Source: Candidatus Alistipes avicola (GTDB lineage Bacteria; Bacteroidota; Bacteroidia; Bacteroidales; Rikenellaceae). Taken from it: 64,000 nt of DNA. The DNA lies in the NCBI GenBank assembly GCA_019118565.1, contig DWYR01000013.1, forward strand, positions 62,001 through 126,000, written 5' to 3'. Under the pieces are notes generated by a model. The model was not told the DNA's origin. It did not search any database and was given only the letters and a program-made list of their open reading frames with translations. Below, one piece after another: positions 53,603 through 63,606 of this stretch; within the stretch, counting starts at the first letter, position 1; each line of letters begins with the position of its first letter. Made by a program: the position numbers and the translations under genes.

Positions 53603-54166
53603 TTAGAAAATAGCAGCAATACAAATATTCCGCTCGATACGGACATCGATTACGACAGGAGCCTCGTCTGCAATACGTCCGGTCATTCTCCCTCTCTGCA
53701 TATCCAAAGACTCGATCCGCAGATCCCGTATCCAATCGAGTTGTTGTCGTCCCGAATACTTATAAAGAGCCTCTTTCCCACACCAAAGCGCAGGCAGCAA
53801 ATATTCACCCCCATCGAGCGATAATTCGCGTCGCGAAGCGAAACGGGAGGCAATTCGGTCAAAATTACGGGAAAGAGATTCTATATCGACGGCACAAGGT
53901 CGATCGGAAAGCGCGACAGCAACATATCCCGGACAATGCGAGACCCCCAAATGAACCGGGAAATTACATACAACGGGGGCTCCGACCGAATTGTAACGGA
54001 TTTCGGCCCCCGGCAAATGGCGGTAAACCACCGCACGCCACATCAGGAACTCCTCCTTCCGCTGCTGCTTACGAAATCCGGCTACAGCTGCAAGATCCTC
54101 TTCCAAAACCAATCCGCACAGTTGCTCGAACGGAAGAATTGCCTCGATATAGAGTTTATCACTCAT
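53603..54166 (-). CDS. 4'-phosphopantetheinyl transferase superfamily protein
   Basis: A 187-residue enzyme that moves phosphopantetheine from CoA to carrier proteins. The Mg-binding Asp/Glu are D94 and E96 in 'CAVDIESLS', and 'WCGKEALYK' (W128, K131, E132, K136) is the second motif. Substrate binding is seen in 'VHLGVSHCPGYVAVALS'. It is a short Sfp-type protein. Its start overlaps gldE by eight bases, a conserved pairing in Bacteroidota. It may serve acyl carrier protein or another carrier. Confidence 0.92.
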   Translation of the reverse strand: MSDKLYIEAILPFEQLCGLVLEEDLAAVAGFRKQQRKEEFLMWRAVVYRHLPGAEIRYNSVGAPVVCNFPVHLGVSHCPGYVAVALSDRPCAVDIESLSRNFDRIASRFASRRELSLDGGEYLLPALWCGKEALYKYSGRQQLDWIRDLRIESLDMQRGRMTGRIADEAPVVIDVRIERNICIAAIF

Positions 54167-55445
54167 GCAGAATCACCTTGATCTTGTCGATCCGACGACC
54201 ATCGATGTTCTCCACGACAAAACGGATGTTATGCGCCATCACCGAATCCCCCTTGCGCGGGAAATCGCGTTTGAGCTCAAGCACCAACCCGGCCAGCGTT
54301 TCGGCCCTCCCCTTCACATCGGAGAAGGTATCTTCGGCCAGTTCCAGCACCCGCTCGAAATCACCGAGATGAGTCTTGCCGTCAAATAGATAGGTATGAG
54401 CGTCGAGGCGTGTATAAAAAGACTCCTCCACGTCACTCTCGTCCGATATTTCACCCACTACCTCCTCGATAATATCCTCAAGCGAGACCAACCCGAGTGT
54501 CGAACCGTATTCGTCCACCACGATGGCCATATGAATTTTATTGGATTGGAAATCGGCCAGCAGGTCATTGATCTTCTTATGTTCAGGAACGAAATACGGT
54601 TTTCGGATCAACTGCCGCCAGTCGAAACTATCATCCTGATTGATATACGGGAGCAAATCCTTGACATACAATGTACCCCGAATATTATCCAAATCCCCCT
54701 CATAAACCGGAATCCGCGAGAAACCCGACCCGATGATCGTCCGTTTGACTTGAGAATAGGTATCCGTGAGAGCGATCGCCGTAATATCGATCCGAGGTTT
54801 CATAATCTCCTCCACCTCCGTATTGACGAAGTTTACGATTCCCGACAGCATTCCCTGCTCCTCTTTCGACGAAGTATGGGTCATATCGACGGCATCTGCC
54901 AAATCATCGATCGAAATCTCCTGATGATGCGGGGTACGTTTGCTGATCTTGTTTCCGGCCCGCAACAGGAGACAAGAGAAAGGATAGAGCAACGTCCTCA
55001 TCACCAACATGGGACGAGCCGCGAATCCGGCAAATTTAATTGGGGAAGTCTGAGCCGTCACTTTCGGGAGAATCTCACCAAAAAGCAGCAAAAGGAAAGT
55101 GACGAGGACACTCTTGAACAGGAACTCGAACCGTATAAAAGTAAACAACGAATCGATAATTCCGGCCGATAGAATGACAATGCAGATATTGACCAGGTTA
55201 TTGGCCAACAGAATCGTCGCCAACAGCAAATCGGGCTTCCCCAGCAGGTTCAGAATGGCTCGTCCTGCCGGAGATTTGTGTCGTTGAAGTTTCCGAACAT
55301 CCTTATGGGTCAAGGAGAAAAAGGCCATTTCCGCCCCCGAAACCAGAGCGGAAACCATCAGCAAAAGCAAGGTAATACCACACAACACTCCCGTATGGAG
55401 TGTCATGCCGTTAAAAATGATCGATGATGATGCAGGCTCTTCCAA
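54159..55445 (-). CDS. gldE: GldE-type CNNM/CBS membrane protein
   Basis: A 428-residue protein with an N-terminal CNNM-type membrane domain ('VSALVSGAEMAFFSLTHKDV', about four spans), a pair of CBS domains in the middle ('MKPRIDITAIALTDTYSQVK' and 'HMAIVVDEYGSTLGLVSLED'), and a C-terminal CorC/HlyC transporter-associated domain. It is the GldE of the gliding/secretion cluster in other Bacteroidota, found also in non-gliding members. A stop in frame upstream limits the start to TTG at 55445 or ATG at 55406; the N-terminal family pattern favours the TTG. Ion transport is suspected for the family. Confidence 0.88.
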   Translation of the reverse strand: MEEPASSSIIFNGMTLHTGVLCGITLLLLMVSALVSGAEMAFFSLTHKDVRKLQRHKSPAGRAILNLLGKPDLLLATILLANNLVNICIVILSAGIIDSLFTFIRFEFLFKSVLVTFLLLLFGEILPKVTAQTSPIKFAGFAARPMLVMRTLLYPFSCLLLRAGNKISKRTPHHQEISIDDLADAVDMTHTSSKEEQGMLSGIVNFVNTEVEEIMKPRIDITAIALTDTYSQVKRTIIGSGFSRIPVYEGDLDNIRGTLYVKDLLPYINQDDSFDWRQLIRKPYFVPEHKKINDLLADFQSNKIHMAIVVDEYGSTLGLVSLEDIIEEVVGEISDESDVEESFYTRLDAHTYLFDGKTHLGDFERVLELAEDTFSDVKGRAETLAGLVLELKRDFPRKGDSVMAHNIRFVVENIDGRRIDKIKVILHE

Positions 55446-55463
55446 ATCCGAATTCGTTTAGGG

Positions 55464-56795
55464 TTAATCGAAAAGCGACTCGGACTGGCCGCCTTTCTTC
55501 TGTACGCTCTCGGTCTCCTCCTTAAGGACCTCTTTGCGTCCGGAAGGCATATCCACGATAAACTGGGCGTTTCGCGACTGATAGGCCGGTTTGCTGAGCA
55601 GCTCCTGAATATTGTTGTAGCGAGTCGACTTTTGTCCCAAAATAACCTGTTCGACAGGGCGTTGCTGTACAGGTTTCGCCGCCGATTTCCCGACGGGTTC
55701 CAACACAGGCTTCTCGATCGGAGCTGACGAGTTCTCCTGCACGGGCTTGATCACCCGAGCCGGCGGGATGATCGTCTTCATCACCTGCTTGTTCTGCTCC
55801 CCGTCGAATCCGGTGGCCACGACCACCAGCTCGATCGCGTTACCCAATTGGGGCTTTTCACTCGTACCCCAAATGATATTGGCATTATGGATATTACCGT
55901 TTTCATCCTCCACGCTGGCATGCGACTGGATATATTCCAGAATACGCACCACTTCCTCGTACATCAACTCCTCGGCATTGGCCACGGAGATATTCAACAG
56001 AATATTGCGCGCTCCGGAAATAAGGTTATGATCCAGCAACGGCGAACGCAGCGATGCCTCGGCCACCGCTTCAGCTCGATTGTCGCCTTCGGCCGTTGCC
56101 ACACTCATATGCGCCCGACCGCTATCGCGCATCACCTTCGATACATCGGCGAAATCGACATTAACCAGGTCGCTCTCGACCGTAATGATCTCGGCGATAC
56201 CCTTCGCCGCCGATGCCAGAATATCATCAGCCTTACCAAAAGCCTGTTTGAGAGCCAGACGCCCGTAAATCTCCAAAATATTTTCGTTGTTGATAATCAA
56301 CAGCGAATCAACATTCTGCCGCAACTCCTCGATTCCCCGGAAAGCCTGTTCATAACGAATCTTACCTTCGACAGCCAACGGCGAAGTAACGATCGCTACC
56401 GTAAGAAGTCCCATCTCCTTGGCCAGTTTGGCGATAACCGGCGAGGCACCCGTACCCGTACCGCCCCCCATACCGGCCGTCACGAAAACCATCTTGGTTC
56501 CCGAAGCCTCGAAACGTTCACGAACCAGATCGAGCGATTCGAGCGCTGCTTTCCGTCCATTCTCAGGGTCGTTACCCGCGCCCAAACCCTCGTGCCCCAG
56601 CCGAATCTTAGTCTCCACCGGGCTCTTGTCGAGAGCCTGCTGGTCCGTATTGCAAACCATAAACTCCACCCCCTTGATTCCAAGGTTCCACATATGATTC
56701 ACGGCATTGCCGCCGGCTCCGCCGACGCCTACCACCATGATGATGGAGGAGTTGCTGCGCGAGGCTGTCAACTGGGTCATAACATCGTCACTCAT
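55464..56795 (-). CDS. ftsZ: cell division protein FtsZ
   Basis: A 443-residue tubulin-like GTPase that forms the division ring. The nucleotide site begins '[15 protein letters not shown]' and has the tubulin signature '[19 protein letters not shown]'. The synergy loop '[19 protein letters not shown]' is intact. The core ends near residue 320, followed by a Pro/Lys/Gln-rich linker. '[15 protein letters not shown]' could be the conserved tip, followed by about 30 more residues. It lies 22 bases after ftsA and 18 before gldE. Confidence 0.97.
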   Translation of the reverse strand: MSDDVMTQLTASRSNSSIIMVVGVGGAGGNAVNHMWNLGIKGVEFMVCNTDQQALDKSPVETKIRLGHEGLGAGNDPENGRKAALESLDLVRERFEASGTKMVFVTAGMGGGTGTGASPVIAKLAKEMGLLTVAIVTSPLAVEGKIRYEQAFRGIEELRQNVDSLLIINNENILEIYGRLALKQAFGKADDILASAAKGIAEIITVESDLVNVDFADVSKVMRDSGRAHMSVATAEGDNRAEAVAEASLRSPLLDHNLISGARNILLNISVANAEELMYEEVVRILEYIQSHASVEDENGNIHNANIIWGTSEKPQLGNAIELVVVATGFDGEQNKQVMKTIIPPARVIKPVQENSSAPIEKPVLEPVGKSAAKPVQQRPVEQVILGQKSTRYNNIQELLSKPAYQSRNAQFIVDMPSGRKEVLKEETESVQKKGGQSESLFD

Positions 56796-56817
56796 ATCGT
56801 TGTTTCTCCTTTACTTT

Positions 56818-58293
56818 TTAAATCTCCTCATCGTCGGCTGCATTGAAGCCTTCGTTGATCTTGTCGAGCGTTTTCTTGAAAATATTACGCCAGTTACGCT
56901 CTTTCTTTCCGGATCCTGTCGCCTGAGTTGCTATCGTCTCCGGGGTTTCCGGCATCTCCTCCGCCTCCGGTTCGGGCTGAGGAGCCTGCTGCGTTTGCTC
57001 GACAGGCTTGGGTTGCGTTGTATTGACCGGACGGGTCGGGGCATAAGGTCGAGGTTGTGCAGGCTGGAACGGTTGTGTCGGAGGCATCGGATTGACCGGG
57101 CGACGCGACGCTGCGGCAGATCGATCCTCGATTACGTTGCATGCCCCCAACCCTGCACCGCGAAGCAAAATTCCAACGGCTGTAACGTAAGCCGGACCGG
57201 CCACCAGTTCACGGGTCGCCTCATCCAGATTGATTTCGGGAGCGGCGATACGCACATCCATCCCCGTCACCCGACGGAATAACTCGTCAATATCCTTTAA
57301 CTGGGCCGATCCACCCGTCAACACGATGCCGTAAGCGAGACGCTCGGCATAACCCGACTCGCGGATCTCCTGCTGAACGAACTCGACGATATCCGTAGCG
57401 CGGGCCTCGATCACCGTAGCCAAGTTGCGTAACAGAATATCCTTCGCTTCGCGGGCCGTGCGGCCGCTGACACGAATCATCTTGTCATCGGGAGCCAATT
57501 CCGCCACGGCAGAACCATATTTGCATTTCAGACTCTCGACATGTTTCTCAGGAATGCTCTGCGAGCGGATATCCCGATTGATCGCCTTCGCTCCCATCGG
57601 GATCGTCGCAATATAACGGGGAATGCCCCGGTAATAAACCGTCACATCGGTTACGCCACCGCCGATATCGACTACGGCAACACCCTCCTCCTTTTCATCG
57701 GAGGTCAACACCGCTTCGGGTGCAGCCAGTGCATTGGCAAATACACCCAGCGAACGGACTCCCAACCGACGCAGGGCCATATCGAGCCGTTGCAACGGCG
57801 TTTTGGCACAGAGGATGAAATTGAACGTGGATGAAAGACGTTTGCAAAACGACCCGACCGGATTACGCACCTCTTCGGCCTCATCCACCAAATAGTGCTG
57901 GGGAATACGCTCCATGATGGTTTCATCATCGGGAGCCTGCACGTTGCGCATCCGATCGAAGAGCGCATCCACATCCCCCTGATTCACTCCATTCTGAGGA
58001 TCGAACGTAAAGACATGATCCGTATGGCGGGCGCAACGGACAAACTCGCCCGAAATACCGGCATAAGCCTCCGTAATCCGCACGCCGAGTTTCTCCTCCA
58101 CTTCGGCAATAGCCTCCCGAATAGCGTTTCCCGCCTGTTCGATGTTATCGATCCGACCGGCATTGACTCCTTCTACCGGTTTGGATGCCACAGCCTCGAT
58201 ACTCAACGAACCGTTTTCCTGTTTCGCTCCGACCAAGACCACCACATTGGACGAACCGAGGTCGATGGCAACCGTATAACTCTTCTTTTCCAC
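56818..58293 (-). CDS. ftsA: cell division protein FtsA
   Basis: A 491-residue actin-like protein that ties FtsZ to the membrane. 'YTVAIDLGSSNVVVLVGA' is the first nucleotide motif, and 'VAVVDIGGGVTDVTVYYRG' and 'IVLTGGSAQLKDIDELF' the others. The core ends near 385. A Pro/Gln/Glu-rich linker of about 70 residues follows, and then a terminal amphipathic helix 'WRNIFKKTLDKINEGF', the likely membrane anchor. The start is GTG at 58293; an in-frame stop lies just upstream. Length is above that of E. coli FtsA (420) because of the linker. Confidence 0.96.
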   Translation of the reverse strand: MEKKSYTVAIDLGSSNVVVLVGAKQENGSLSIEAVASKPVEGVNAGRIDNIEQAGNAIREAIAEVEEKLGVRITEAYAGISGEFVRCARHTDHVFTFDPQNGVNQGDVDALFDRMRNVQAPDDETIMERIPQHYLVDEAEEVRNPVGSFCKRLSSTFNFILCAKTPLQRLDMALRRLGVRSLGVFANALAAPEAVLTSDEKEEGVAVVDIGGGVTDVTVYYRGIPRYIATIPMGAKAINRDIRSQSIPEKHVESLKCKYGSAVAELAPDDKMIRVSGRTAREAKDILLRNLATVIEARATDIVEFVQQEIRESGYAERLAYGIVLTGGSAQLKDIDELFRRVTGMDVRIAAPEINLDEATRELVAGPAYVTAVGILLRGAGLGACNVIEDRSAAASRRPVNPMPPTQPFQPAQPRPYAPTRPVNTTQPKPVEQTQQAPQPEPEAEEMPETPETIATQATGSGKKERNWRNIFKKTLDKINEGFNAADDEEI

Positions 58294-58326
58294 TGTATCC
58301 TATCTCTTTTTTTTATTCATTTCTTT

Positions 58327-59418
58327 TTACCAGCAAACCACTTGGCCCTCGAACCGGACATCGATCGTCTTGTAACGATCCCATCCGAAACGGCTCAATC
58401 CCTTGCGATAAAACTTCAGCAACTTGTCGAATTTTTGCTCCATATTGTCCAAGCGGCCGAAGCGGATCGTATAGGCTCCGCTGCGAGGGATCAAATCCAC
58501 TTCGAGAGCCCCGCTATCGGTCGTACGAGCGATGATTTGGACGATCTCCGATTGCCAAAAATCATCCTCTTCGATCCATTTTACAAAGTTAGCGAGTTTC
58601 AAGAAATCTTCGTGTCTTTTCAGGATTTTTTTTTGTACAGCCAACTCCGTTTCCTGTTTGGCGGTAATCTTGTCTATCGCCGTCTGAATCACCTGAGCCT
58701 CATAGCGGTATTTACGCCTCAACTGTTCCTTGTGCCTGCGCAACTCCTTCACCCGTTTCGAGAATGCCTCCGAAGATTCGAACCATCCTTTTTTTATGAA
58801 CATGCGGCGGACCGCACGGGTATTTTCATCGTTTTGGATCTCGCGCTGATACAGGGGATACTTCTCCCGTTCGAGCGCGGCGATCCGTTCCTGCGATTGA
58901 CGAATTCGCTCCTGGGTGAACGCCTCGGCACTTCCCACATAAGCGGGCGGGAAAAGCGGACGGTAAGAGCCTGTCACCACAGGGACATAAACGGCCGAAT
59001 TGCGGGGTACGGCAAAGACATAACCCTCCTCGGTTACATACGAATTGTAACCGTCCAGCAACAGACGCATGAGCGGAGTGCGTTGAGTGACCGAAATATC
59101 GAGTGTCCCCGAATAGGAAACCGAGGCATGGGCATCGGATACGAACCCGTTTTCGGATACCAAACGTTCGATCGCACCCAAATCTACCTTTCCGATCTTC
59201 TCACCAATCGTCTTGATTCCGCTGCGTGCTACCCACTCCTTGACCGTCGCCCCGGAGACGAGCCTTTTCTGCGAAGTACTGTCCACCACCTCGACCTCGA
59301 TTCGCTCCACCGCCTGATCGGCACGATGCCGACGCACCCGTCCGCCCGCAAACAGCAGGTAGACGAAAACGGCCGCCCAGAGCAGTCCCAACAACGTATA
59401 TTTCAAATACTTGTTCAT
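58327..59418 (-). CDS. ftsQ: cell division protein FtsQ with a coiled-coil insertion
   Basis: A 363-residue bitopic protein that links early and late division proteins. One span at about 8-24 ('TLLGLLWAAVFVYLLFAGG') is followed by a POTRA-like part ('GAIERLVSENGFVSDAHASV') and the beta domain start 'SYVTEEGYVFAVPRNSAVYV'. Residues about 163-272 are a strongly charged helical insert ('KRVKELRRHKEQLRRKYRYE'), and the family pattern resumes at 'LANFVKWIEEDDFWQSEIVQ'. E. coli FtsQ is 276 residues, and the excess is about the size of the insert. murC precedes it by 32 bases and ftsA follows after 33. Confidence 0.9.
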   Translation of the reverse strand: MNKYLKYTLLGLLWAAVFVYLLFAGGRVRRHRADQAVERIEVEVVDSTSQKRLVSGATVKEWVARSGIKTIGEKIGKVDLGAIERLVSENGFVSDAHASVSYSGTLDISVTQRTPLMRLLLDGYNSYVTEEGYVFAVPRNSAVYVPVVTGSYRPLFPPAYVGSAEAFTQERIRQSQERIAALEREKYPLYQREIQNDENTRAVRRMFIKKGWFESSEAFSKRVKELRRHKEQLRRKYRYEAQVIQTAIDKITAKQETELAVQKKILKRHEDFLKLANFVKWIEEDDFWQSEIVQIIARTTDSGALEVDLIPRSGAYTIRFGRLDNMEQKFDKLLKFYRKGLSRFGWDRYKTIDVRFEGQVVCW

Positions 59419-59450
59419 CGGGTCGAGGTCTTGCTATACGTTTCTCCCCA

Positions 59451-60836
59451 TCAGGATTTCAACCGCAAAACTTCGGCCAAAGCCCCGCAGCAGGCATCGA
59501 TATTGCCGGCTCCGAAGCTGACAACCACATCGGTATCCATCGCGGCGATCCGGTCGGCCAACTCCGCCCGGTCGCACAACGACCAGGGTAGCCGAAGCAA
59601 CCGCCCGATCATTTCGGACTCGACCCCCTCGATCGGCTCCTCGCGTGCCGGATAGATCGGCAGCAGCACCACTTGATCGGCCTGCGAAAGAGCCTCGGCG
59701 AACTCCCGGTAGAAATCCCGCGTACGGGTATAGAGGTGCGGCTGGAAGATGGCCGTCAAGCGCCGTCCGGGAAACATCTTCTTGACCGACGTGATCGTGG
59801 CAGCCAACTCGCGCGGATGGTGCGCATAATCATCCATGTAGACCTGACGGGGGGTATTCACATAGAACTCGAATCGCCGTTTCACCCCGGAGAACGAGGC
59901 CAGTCCGCGACGGATCCGCTCCTCGTCGAACGGTTCGCCGTCGCGCTGCGTGGCACACCAGAGGGCCGCCACCGCCGCTACGGCATTCTCGACATTGATC
60001 CAACCGGGAATTCCGAGACGGCACCCCTTCACGACACGATCGGGCGTCACCAGATCGAAACGATAGTAACCCCCTTCGAGCAGTTCGATGTCACGGGCAT
60101 AGAAGTCGCAGGGCTCGTCATACGCGTAGCGATAGACCCTCACACCGGGATTGTCGAAGTGCAACTCCACCCCTTGCTTGATTACCAACGCACCGCCGTG
60201 GCGGATCTGGCCGACGAACTGCGAAAAGGCCTCCTTCAGCGCCTCGTGCGTCCCGTAGATATCCAGATGGTCCGCATCGGCCGAGGTGATTACCGCCACA
60301 TCAGGCCACAGACGCAGGAACGAACGGTCGAACTCATCGGCCTCGACCGCCATACGGGCCCCCTTGCCGAGCACCAGGTTGCTCGAAAAGTTTTTCGAAA
60401 TTCCGCCGAGGAAAGCATTGCCGCCTCCGGTTACCTCGCGGTTGAGCCAGGCGATGAGCGTCGTGGTCGTGGTTTTGCCGTGTGTACCGGCCACCGCCAT
60501 CACGAACTTACCGTGCGCGAGGTAGCCGAGCATCTGGGAACGTTTGACCACCTTGTATCCGTTACGCTCGAAATAGAGCAGTTCGGCATGGTCCGCCGGG
60601 ACGGCTGGCGTGTAGACAACGATCGTCTTCTCCGGATTCAGGAACGAACCCGGTATCAGGGAGACCCGCTCCTCGTAGTGGATCAGGGCTCCCTCCCGTT
60701 CGAGCGCCTCGGTCAGCGGCGTACAGGTACGGTCGTATCCGGCCACCCGCTTGCCTTCGTGCATGAAGTAACGCGCCAGGGCACTCATGCCGATGCCGCC
60801 GATTCCCAAAAAATATACGTTTGAAAACTCTTTCAT
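59451..60836 (-). CDS. murC: UDP-N-acetylmuramate--L-alanine ligase
   Basis: A 461-residue cytosolic ligase that adds L-Ala to UDP-MurNAc. The N-terminal UDP-binding 'NVYFLGIGGIGMSALARYF', the ATP-binding 'AVAGTHGKTTTTTLIAWL', 'VEADEFDRSFLRL' and 'YMDDYAHHPRELAATI' are family motifs. A GTG nine bases upstream (60845) is possible, but the ATG at 60836 gives the usual N-terminus. The gene follows murG directly. Confidence 0.96.
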   Translation of the reverse strand: MKEFSNVYFLGIGGIGMSALARYFMHEGKRVAGYDRTCTPLTEALEREGALIHYEERVSLIPGSFLNPEKTIVVYTPAVPADHAELLYFERNGYKVVKRSQMLGYLAHGKFVMAVAGTHGKTTTTTLIAWLNREVTGGGNAFLGGISKNFSSNLVLGKGARMAVEADEFDRSFLRLWPDVAVITSADADHLDIYGTHEALKEAFSQFVGQIRHGGALVIKQGVELHFDNPGVRVYRYAYDEPCDFYARDIELLEGGYYRFDLVTPDRVVKGCRLGIPGWINVENAVAAVAALWCATQRDGEPFDEERIRRGLASFSGVKRRFEFYVNTPRQVYMDDYAHHPRELAATITSVKKMFPGRRLTAIFQPHLYTRTRDFYREFAEALSQADQVVLLPIYPAREEPIEGVESEMIGRLLRLPWSLCDRAELADRIAAMDTDVVVSFGAGNIDACCGALAEVLRLKS

Positions 60837-60846
60837 AACTTTCACT

Positions 60847-61959
60847 CTATTTACGCCCCTTTTCGAGCTGACGCAGGATCTGATCGACGATCCGATCGGC
60901 CGAATCGGCGATGGCCAGCGCCTCGATGTTGCGGCTCAGGGAGGCCAGCCGCTCCCGATCGCCGAGCAACGCCTCGGCCTCCTGCATGGCACTTGCTACG
61001 GCCTGCGCGTCGGGGACCAGTCGGGCAGCCCCCTTGTCGGCCAGGGCACGGGCATTCTTGGTCTGATGGTCCTCCGCCACATTGGGCGAGGGGACGAAAA
61101 TCACGGGTTTCGCCACCAGGCAGAGTTCCGACACGGTGCAGGCTCCGCTGCGCGAGATCACCAAATCGGCCGCCGCATAGGCGTAATCCATCCGGTCGAT
61201 GAAAGCTCCCTGCCAGATATTTCCGGTCGGGTGGGCCGCCAAAAAATCACGCATCTCCCGCTCGTAGTACTTACCGGTTTGCCAGATCACCTGTACGGGA
61301 GCCTTCCCCTCGTGTTTCAGAATCCAGGCTTTCATCATCTCGTTGAGCGTACGTGTACCGAGCGATCCGCCCACAACAAGCAGCACGGGCATCCCCTCCT
61401 TCAGTCCGAAATGCGCCAACGCCTCCGTCCGGTCGGCTCCCGTCTTCGAAAAACGGCCCCGAAGCGGATTTCCCGTCATGACCAGCTTCTCCTTCGGGAA
61501 GAAGCGCTCCATACCGTCGTACGAAACACAAATCGTCCGGGCCCCCTTGGCCAGGATCTTATTGGTTACACCCGCATAGGAGTTCTGCTCCTGGATGATG
61601 GTCGGGACTCCCATCCGCTGAGCTGCCCACAACACCGGGGCACTGGCATATCCGCCGAACCCGACTACAATATCGGCCCCGAAGTCGCGGATTACGCACC
61701 GTGCACGCCGAATACTCTTGAGTACCTTGAACGGGACCAACAGATTGTGCCAGTCGAGCCGGCGTTGCATACCGGCAATAGGCAACCCGACGATACGATA
61801 GCCCAACTGCGGCACCTTCTCCATCTCCATCTTCCCTTCGGCACCGACAAAAAGGATCTCGACCTGATCGCCCAGACGCCGTTCGAGCGCCTCGGCAACG
61901 GCAACGGCCGGGTAGATATGTCCACCCGTACCGCCTCCCGAAACAATGATTTTATACAT
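60847..61959 (-). CDS. murG: UDP-GlcNAc:lipid I N-acetylglucosaminyltransferase
   Basis: A 370-residue GT-B enzyme that makes lipid II at the inner membrane face. The N-terminal 'VSGGGTGGHIYPAVAVAEAL', 'FGGYASAPVLWAAQ', 'QEQNSYAGVTNKIL' and the donor site 'ISRSGACTVSELCLVAKPVI' are typical. An in-frame ATG at 61995 adds 12 residues and would overlap yifB; the ATG at 61959 gives the standard start. Confidence 0.96.
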   Translation of the reverse strand: MYKIIVSGGGTGGHIYPAVAVAEALERRLGDQVEILFVGAEGKMEMEKVPQLGYRIVGLPIAGMQRRLDWHNLLVPFKVLKSIRRARCVIRDFGADIVVGFGGYASAPVLWAAQRMGVPTIIQEQNSYAGVTNKILAKGARTICVSYDGMERFFPKEKLVMTGNPLRGRFSKTGADRTEALAHFGLKEGMPVLLVVGGSLGTRTLNEMMKAWILKHEGKAPVQVIWQTGKYYEREMRDFLAAHPTGNIWQGAFIDRMDYAYAAADLVISRSGACTVSELCLVAKPVIFVPSPNVAEDHQTKNARALADKGAARLVPDAQAVASAMQEAEALLGDRERLASLSRNIEALAIADSADRIVDQILRQLEKGRK

Positions 61960-61982
61960 GACCGTATATTTTTTTAACTTCT

Positions 61983-63524
61983 CTATCTTCCCCAACTGCC
62001 CCGATCGAGCGAGCGGTAATTGATCGCCTCGGCCAGATGTGCCGTACCGATCCGTTCTGCGTGATCCAGATCGGCGATCGTCCTTGCGACCTTGATGATC
62101 CGGTCATAGGCACGCGCCGAAAGATCCAGACGCACCATCGCCTGTTCGAGCAGCCGTCGCGCCTCGTCCGAAAGCGGACAGAATTCGCGCAGCATCTTTG
62201 CATTCATCATGGCGTTCGTATAGATGCCCGGCACCTCGCGGAACCGTTCGGCCTGCACCTTCCGCGCCCGGATGACCCGCTCGCGGATCGCCGCACTCGA
62301 CTCGGCGGGGCGGCTCTCCGAAATCTCGCCGATGGCCACCGGTGTCACCTCCACCTGCAGGTCGATGCGGTCGAGCAGCGGACCCGAAATACGCCCCATA
62401 TAGCGGTGCACCGCTCCGGGCGGACAGGTACACTCCCGGCTCGGATGGTTGTAGTAACCGCACGGACAGGGATTCATTGCCGCCACGAGGGTGAAATTGG
62501 CAGGATATTCGACGCTGTATTTCGCCCGCGACACGACGATCTTCTTATCCTCGAGCGGCTGGCGGAGCACCTCCAGCACACTGCGCCCGAATTCGGGCAG
62601 CTCATCCAGGAAGAGGACTCCGTTGTGGGCCAGCGACACCTCGCCCGGCTGGGGCGACTGTCCCCCGCCGATGAGCGCCACCTGCGAGGTCATGTGGTGC
62701 GGAGCCCGGAAAGGACGCTGCCACAGCAACCCCCGCACCGAACCCAGTTTCCCGGCCACCGAATGGATTTTGGTCGTCTCCAGCGCCTCCTCCACACTCA
62801 ACGGCGGCAGGATGGTCGGAATCCGTCGGGCCAACATCGTCTTGCCCGATCCGGGAGCCCCGATCATCAGGACGTTATGCCCGCCCGCCGCAGCGATCTC
62901 CAACGCCCGCTTGACGGCGCTCTGCCCCTTGACATCGGCAAAATCCTCGGCATAGCGGCCCGACTCGACCTCCGATGCCTTCATATCCATCGGGACGACA
63001 GGCTCGAACACACGCTGTCCGTTCAGCAGGTCGATCACCTCGCTCAGGGTTTGCAGGCCATAGACCTCCAACCCCTCGACCACAGCTGCTTCGGCTGCAT
63101 TTCCGGCCGGAACGATCAGATGGCGCAACCCCTCCTCACGCGCCTTGGCCGCAATGGGCAGCACTCCGCGCACCGGCCGCAGCGAACCGTCAAGCGACAA
63201 CTCGCCCACGAGCATCGTCTGCTCCAGCATCCGGTCGTTCACCTCGCCCATCGCCGCCAGAATCCCGACAGCAATCGGCAGGTCGAAACCGGCCCCCTCC
63301 TTGCGCAGGTCGGCCGGAGCCAGGTTCACGACGATCTTGCGCCCCGACATCTTGCGGCCCGAATTCTCAAAAGCCGCCCGGATACGCTGTTCGCTCTCCT
63401 TGACGGCATTGTCGGGCAGGCCGACCAGATAGAGTCCCAGTCCGCCGCCCGTGAGATTTACCTCGACGGTCACCTTCAGGGCATCGATTCCGACAATAGC
63501 CCCTGCATATGTTTTGACAAACAT
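61983..63524 (-). CDS. YifB/ComM family Mg-chelatase-like AAA ATPase
   Basis: A 513-residue protein. The N-terminal ChlI-type domain is 'GLGLYLVGLPDNAVKESEQR' and 'FDLPIAVGILAAMG'. The AAA core has Walker A 'MIGAPGSGKTMLARRIP', Walker B 'GVLFLDELPEF' and the Cys block 'NPCPCGYYNHPSRECTCPPG'. Related ComM acts as a helicase in branch migration during natural transformation. It occupies the place before murG where ftsW is often found, and downstream reading continues into murG with 23 bases between stop and ATG. Confidence 0.94.
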   Translation of the reverse strand: MFVKTYAGAIVGIDALKVTVEVNLTGGGLGLYLVGLPDNAVKESEQRIRAAFENSGRKMSGRKIVVNLAPADLRKEGAGFDLPIAVGILAAMGEVNDRMLEQTMLVGELSLDGSLRPVRGVLPIAAKAREEGLRHLIVPAGNAAEAAVVEGLEVYGLQTLSEVIDLLNGQRVFEPVVPMDMKASEVESGRYAEDFADVKGQSAVKRALEIAAAGGHNVLMIGAPGSGKTMLARRIPTILPPLSVEEALETTKIHSVAGKLGSVRGLLWQRPFRAPHHMTSQVALIGGGQSPQPGEVSLAHNGVLFLDELPEFGRSVLEVLRQPLEDKKIVVSRAKYSVEYPANFTLVAAMNPCPCGYYNHPSRECTCPPGAVHRYMGRISGPLLDRIDLQVEVTPVAIGEISESRPAESSAAIRERVIRARKVQAERFREVPGIYTNAMMNAKMLREFCPLSDEARRLLEQAMVRLDLSARAYDRIIKVARTIADLDHAERIGTAHLAEAINYRSLDRGSWGR

Positions 63525-63606
63525 TCTCCTTTTCTCTCCTTTTCAAACATCCCCTGTCGGGACGTATCCATCGATTCCTCTCGAAGGGAGAACTCCCGTC
63601 TAACCC

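Noticed and set aside
57895..59655. 586-codon plus-strand frame opposite ftsA/ftsQ/murC
   Set aside because: It crosses several minus-strand genes that are certain; shadow.
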